Assembly: GCA_030625695.1 (NCBI GenBank) | Contig: DAOUQK010000034.1 | Location: forward strand, 1 to 17,157 | Reading direction: 5' to 3' | From: Paracoccaceae bacterium | GTDB lineage: Bacteria; Pseudomonadota; Alphaproteobacteria; Rhodobacterales; Rhodobacteraceae | Length of the DNA stretch: 17,157 nucleotides | Shown: piece by piece, positions 15,116 to 17,157 of the stretch | How the letters are laid out: every line of letters starts with the position of its first letter | Numbering within the stretch: position 1 is the first letter of the stretch | Program-made: the position numbers and the translations under genes | Notes under the pieces: model-generated | Databases searched by the model: none | Told to the model about the DNA's origin: nothing | Seen by the model: only the letters and a program-made list of their open reading frames with translations

Positions 15116-15162
15116 TAACAAATGGAGCAACATTTGTTAGGTCCTGTGGACATTCATCTTGA
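14143..15162 (+). CDS. IS481-family DDE transposase
   Basis: The 339-residue protein has an N-terminal helix-turn-helix (about 10-45, ending TEQTVWKWRKRD) and an rve-type integrase core. The catalytic triad is visible: Asp140 in YIHIDVKYLP, Asp201 in ILTDNGKEF and Glu250 in NGMVERFNGR. TPLQAMKDWHKLKPDLFKKQPYY is the usual C-terminal block of IS481 transposases. ATG 14143 is preceded by GGGAGAG (14130-14136). The last 15 or so residues after RPGCDS are coded by sequence beyond the right inverted repeat, and the stop lies inside the adjacent IS5-type remnant; family members normally end about at PGCD plus one or two residues. The transposase still looks functional. Confidence 0.93.
   Translation: MLVHLHSQATTTPKIRAEIQASDEPAWVLAERFGTTEQTVWKWRKRDSVQDRSHTAHRLQTTLSPAQEAVAVSLRKTLLVSLDDLLAVVREFLNPDVSRSGLDRCLRRHGVGNLRDLKAKAARPKHSGFKAYEPGYIHIDVKYLPQMADQTSRRYLFVAIDRATRWVFIRIYNSKTAANARRFLRDLERACPLRIRTILTDNGKEFTDRLFGLHKRAQSGKHEFDKLCAELDIEHRLIPPRSPQTNGMVERFNGRIEDVLQSHHFRSGEKLETTLYHYVWLYIQQLPKSALGTKTPLQAMKDWHKLKPDLFKKQPYYRPGCDSYITNGATFVRSCGHSS
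15116..15139. repeat. 24-base palindrome between two mobile elements
   Basis: TAACAAATG (15116-15124) and its exact complement CATTTGTTA (15131-15139) surround GAGCAA. The palindrome fills the whole gap between the right end of the IS481 element and the left end of the IS5-type remnant. It may be a leftover of element ends or a target site; the function is unknown. Confidence 0.8.
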
Positions 15163-15414
15163 TGCGAATTGGCTGCTGGAAGAACTGGACGAGCGAGGCG
15201 CAACCGCTGTCATTCCACCAAAATAGAACCGAATTGTGCAGCGGGACTATGATAAGGAGGCCTATTGCTGGCGGCATCTGGTAGAAAACTACTTCGCGAA
15301 AATCAAGGAATTCCGCGGCATCGCAACGCGTTACGATAAAACGGATAGCAGATACGCCGCAAACTTGAACCTCGTTGCAGCCCTCATCGCATCAAGATGA
15401 ATGTCCACAGGCCC
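15140..15414. mobile_element. Internally deleted IS5 (IS427-group) element, MITE-like, 275 bp
   Basis: Both terminal inverted repeats are preserved. The left starts GGTCCTGTGGACATTCATCT at 15140, the right, read on the minus strand from 15414, starts GGGCCTGTGGACATTCATCT, and agreement continues through TTGATGCGA. TA flanks both ends (15138-15139 and 15415-15416), as expected for the 2-base duplication of the IS427 group. The interior is only the tail of the transposase gene, so about two thirds of a normal element is missing. It could be moved by a full-length relative elsewhere in the genome. Confidence 0.85.
15161..15400 (+). pseudogene. IS5-family transposase, C-terminal remnant
   Basis: The frame gives DANWLLEELDERGATAVIPPK, an in-frame TAG (15224-15226), then NRIVQRDYDKEAYCWRHLVENYFAKIKEFRGIATRYDKTDSRYAANL and a stop at 15398-15400. 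The second part carries the typical IS5 C-terminal block, with the catalytic Glu of the ENYFAKIKEFR motif. The N-terminal two thirds with the first two Asp residues is missing, and the internal stop adds a second lesion, so it is non-functional. Confidence 0.88.
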
Positions 15415-15446
15415 TAGGTGTTCCGTCCCGAATAATTGCACAGGCG
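15415..15446 (+). repeat. Sequence resembling the left end of the IS481 element
   Basis: From the TA at 15415 the sequence reads GGTGTTCCGTCCCGAATAAT. This aligns without gaps to 14049-14079, the left end of the IS481 element (TGTTCC-TCCCG--AT-AT shared; 19 of 24 bases from 15419). It is in the same orientation as that end. The match is short and was found by eye, so it could be chance, but its position at a mobile-element border makes a decayed third IS481 end plausible. Confidence 0.35.
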
Positions 15447-15447
15447 G

Positions 15448-15840
15448 CTATCGTCCAAACCGTAATACTTCCAAAGCAGAATAAATTGAAAGGGCCGTTA
15501 TTCCAATTGTCAGAAGTTGTGCTGCTGCGGGTCCCAGCGGATCTACCAATGAAAACATGGAAACCAGTGTCACAACCAGCCCAAATCCATAGGCTATAAG
15601 AAAGCGTGTTAAGTCGCGAAAATGGCTGGCTGTACTTGAAAATGTCCAGCTTCTGTTGAGCAGGTAACTTGCCATGACGCCCATCACATAACATAGGCCA
15701 GATGCCAGCAACGGTGCCATTCCCGCCCAGATCAGAAATAGAAATACCATGAAGAGGGAGCCATTTGTAAACACGCCGACCAGTGTATACCGCCCTATTC
15801 GATCCAGCCTAGATCGCATGGGATTTGTCACTTTTTTCAT
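15448..15840 (-). CDS. gtrA: GtrA-family membrane protein (lipid-linked sugar flippase-like)
   Basis: The 130-residue protein (from ATG 15840) has four hydrophobic helices and the GtrA signature GRYTLVGVFTNGSLFMVFLFLI, then YVMGVMASYLLNRSWTFSS. The family is thought to flip polyprenyl-phosphate-linked sugars across the membrane for glycosylation of O-antigen, exopolysaccharide or teichoic acid. The frame extends upstream to a TTG at 15858; ATG 15840 is preferred as it precedes the first conserved segment, though the ribosome site is weak and it overlaps the gtrB 3' end by 32 bases. The overlap implies translational coupling with gtrB. The right part of the IS debris ends two bases from its stop codon. 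Confidence 0.85.
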   Translation of the reverse strand: MKKVTNPMRSRLDRIGRYTLVGVFTNGSLFMVFLFLIWAGMAPLLASGLCYVMGVMASYLLNRSWTFSSTASHFRDLTRFLIAYGFGLVVTLVSMFSLVDPLGPAAAQLLTIGITALSIYSALEVLRFGR

Positions 15841-16771
15841 GGCAGGTTGATTGTTCAATCAGAATGCGTGGGCGGTTCTTCACCTCGGCGAATATTCTTC
15901 CCATATAGAATCCGTGGATTCCGAGAACAGCCAGAATCATACCTGCCAAGAACCAGACAGACAGAATAAGGCTGGTCCAGCCCGGAACGGTAAACGCCCC
16001 TGTCACCCAAACAATTAAAAGAATCATGGAGAACAAGGCTGATATACTGCTAATGACCAATCCCACCAGAACACTGAGTTTAAGCGGGCGATCTGAAAAC
16101 CGGATAATGATGGCGATAGCCAGCCGGATCAATCGACTTAATCCATAAGAACTTTCCCCGGCATGCCGGCCACTACGATCCAGAACATAAGACGCCCGGG
16201 ACAACCCGGTGAGTGTTACCATGACTGGCAGGAATACCTCTTTTTCCTGATACGACTGCAGAATGTCCACCATACGCCGACTATACAGGCCAAAGTTTCC
16301 GACGTTGCTGTCGAGATTTACCCCGGCCAATATTTTGGTGAACTTGTAGAAAGAACGTGACGCGAACCGCCTGAACCAGGAATCCTTCCAATTTCCACGA
16401 TCGACAACAACCGCATCCACATTTTCTGCAACAGCTTTCAAATACAATTCATAAACAACCGCCGGGTCATCCTGAAGGTCGCAGTCAACAACTGCAACCC
16501 AATCACCTCTCGCTTCGGCGAGGCCAGCCCATATGGCCAAATGCTGCCCGTGGTTGCGGGTAAGGCGCATACCTCGAATACGCGGGTCGGATTCAGCCAG
16601 CTCTTCGATTAGGTCCCACGGTTTGTCCGGGCCTCGGTCATCGACAAGAACGAGTTCCCAATCCAGTTGTTTGTCTGCAAAAGCGTTGCAAACTTCTATC
16701 GCGAGCATTCGTAGGCAATCACGGCAACCGTAGACAGGTGAGACGATGCTGATTAAGGGTCTGTCACGCAT
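15809..16771 (-). CDS. gtrB: GtrB/DPM1-like family 2 glycosyltransferase with C-terminal membrane helices
   Basis: The 320-residue protein starts MRDRPLISIVSPVYGCRDCL, followed by a GT-A fold with LVDDRGPDKPW, TRNHGQHLAIWAGLAEARGDW and the divalent-metal motif DCDLQDDP. FGLYSRRM and GESSYGLSRLIRLA are conserved in polyprenyl-phosphate sugar transferases. Two helices near 230-290 anchor it to the inner membrane. The enzyme would transfer a sugar from a nucleotide donor to polyprenyl phosphate, making the substrate for GtrA. ATG 16771 is chosen since AAGGAAAG lies just upstream and homology begins there, although the frame runs on to 16843. It follows the exosortase-associated gene on the same strand after a 156-base gap. 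GC is lower than in the core genes. Confidence 0.9.
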   Translation of the reverse strand: MRDRPLISIVSPVYGCRDCLRMLAIEVCNAFADKQLDWELVLVDDRGPDKPWDLIEELAESDPRIRGMRLTRNHGQHLAIWAGLAEARGDWVAVVDCDLQDDPAVVYELYLKAVAENVDAVVVDRGNWKDSWFRRFASRSFYKFTKILAGVNLDSNVGNFGLYSRRMVDILQSYQEKEVFLPVMVTLTGLSRASYVLDRSGRHAGESSYGLSRLIRLAIAIIIRFSDRPLKLSVLVGLVISSISALFSMILLIVWVTGAFTVPGWTSLILSVWFLAGMILAVLGIHGFYMGRIFAEVKNRPRILIEQSTCHEKSDKSHAI

Positions 16772-16927
16772 GCCAGCTTTCCTTCGTAACTGTTTCGAGC
16801 GGCCTGTATCTGAGCGGCTATACCCATATCTTACAAACCACATCCATAGATATTTGGTGGATTACTTTATAATGGTGCAGTTTTAATTCGGTACTGGCAG
16901 CCACAATAATCGCGTACTCTTGTATTT

Positions 16928-17157
16928 TTACCCCGGCACAAACTCCGGCAGCCGTTTCAGACTGAGCACCATGAACCGCTGCAGCCGCGCATCAGCCTCC
17001 GCCTCAGTCTCATCCGCATTGAGTGGTGTGACATACCGCACCAACGCCCCATCAGTACGCCCCATGAGCAAGCTGTCATAGATCACACTGGCCTTGGCCG
17101 TGAAATCGTTGGTCATGCGCTTCCCCCGCTGTTCGAACCAGTAATAGACCAGTTGCT
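16928..17157 (-). CDS. EpsI-type domain protein, C-terminal part (exosortase-associated, possibly XrtD-like fusion)
   Basis: The frame is open to the right edge, giving about 75 C-terminal residues. QLVYYWFEQRGKRMTNDFTA, followed by SLLMGRTDGALVRYVTPL and a block ending RLPEFVPG, matches the tail of the EpsI family (DUF3485). This domain is encoded beside exosortases or fused to them, as in the VPLPA-CTERM exosortase XrtD of Rhodobacterales. Whether this is a separate EpsI or the end of an exosortase fusion cannot be decided because the rest is outside the window. Such systems process PEP-CTERM-type sorting signals and are linked with exopolysaccharide synthesis, consistent with the gtrB and gtrA genes downstream on the same strand. 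Confidence 0.8.
   Translation of the reverse strand, partial: QLVYYWFEQRGKRMTNDFTAKASVIYDSLLMGRTDGALVRYVTPLNADETEAEADARLQRFMVLSLKRLPEFVPG

Noticed and set aside
15448..16771. Prophage serotype-conversion cassette (gtrABC)
   Set aside because: gtrA and gtrB fit, but no phage gene, integrase or gtrC is visible, and the neighbour is exosortase-associated, which points to an envelope polysaccharide locus.

Overview
This looks like a chromosomal stretch from an alphaproteobacterium, most likely a Rhodobacteraceae/roseobacter-type organism. The reasons are the gene content (NMT1/THI5-type ABC importer beside a hydantoinase, DUF6494 paired with an Mrp-type Fe-S carrier, a DctPQM TRAP importer, an exosortase-associated EpsI-type domain), the high GC of the core genes and the dispersed GTAG-type palindromes. 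The taxonomic call is an inference; there is no rRNA or tRNA gene in the window.

Positions 1-6780 hold a plus-strand catabolic and transport locus: the C-terminal part of an M20-family N-carbamoyl amidohydrolase, a dihydropyrimidinase/D-hydantoinase, and an ABC importer (ATPase, two permeases, periplasmic binding protein) closed by a strong intrinsic terminator at 6744-6780. The two hydrolases are consecutive steps of reductive pyrimidine (or hydantoin) breakdown: ring opening, then removal of the carbamoyl group. The importer probably supplies the substrate. The run is interrupted at 649-1513 by a palindrome cluster, a small GIY-YIG nuclease gene and a low-GC gene of unknown function.

Positions 6843-8098 hold a DUF6494 gene that overlaps mrp (Fe-S cluster carrier ATPase) by 4 bases. 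Convergent to it is acs (acetyl-CoA synthetase, minus strand, 8166-10130). A paired GTAG palindrome lies between them and supplies the acs stop codon. Divergent from acs is a TRAP transporter, dctP-dctQ-dctM (10536-13763), with a hairpin and a second paired palindrome between dctP and dctQ.

From about 13850 the character changes. A 5' fragment of dusA (tRNA-dihydrouridine synthase A) stops resembling dusA right after the MMDW motif, which is what an island junction at the known dusA integration site would look like. To its right are an IS481-family element (14048-15115), a 24-base palindrome, and a 275-bp internally deleted IS5/IS427-type element flanked by TA (15140-15414). Then come minus-strand genes that read leftward: the C-terminus of an exosortase-associated EpsI-type protein (cut by the window edge), a GtrB-like membrane glycosyltransferase and a GtrA-like flippase. 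This last part looks like the start of an accessory envelope or exopolysaccharide region. No integrase is visible in the window.

No new multi-gene system is obvious. The least explained structures are the GIY-YIG gene bracketed by its own palindrome family, the GTAG-type REPINs that have no transposase here, the dusA junction, and the nested mobile-element debris at 14048-15447.
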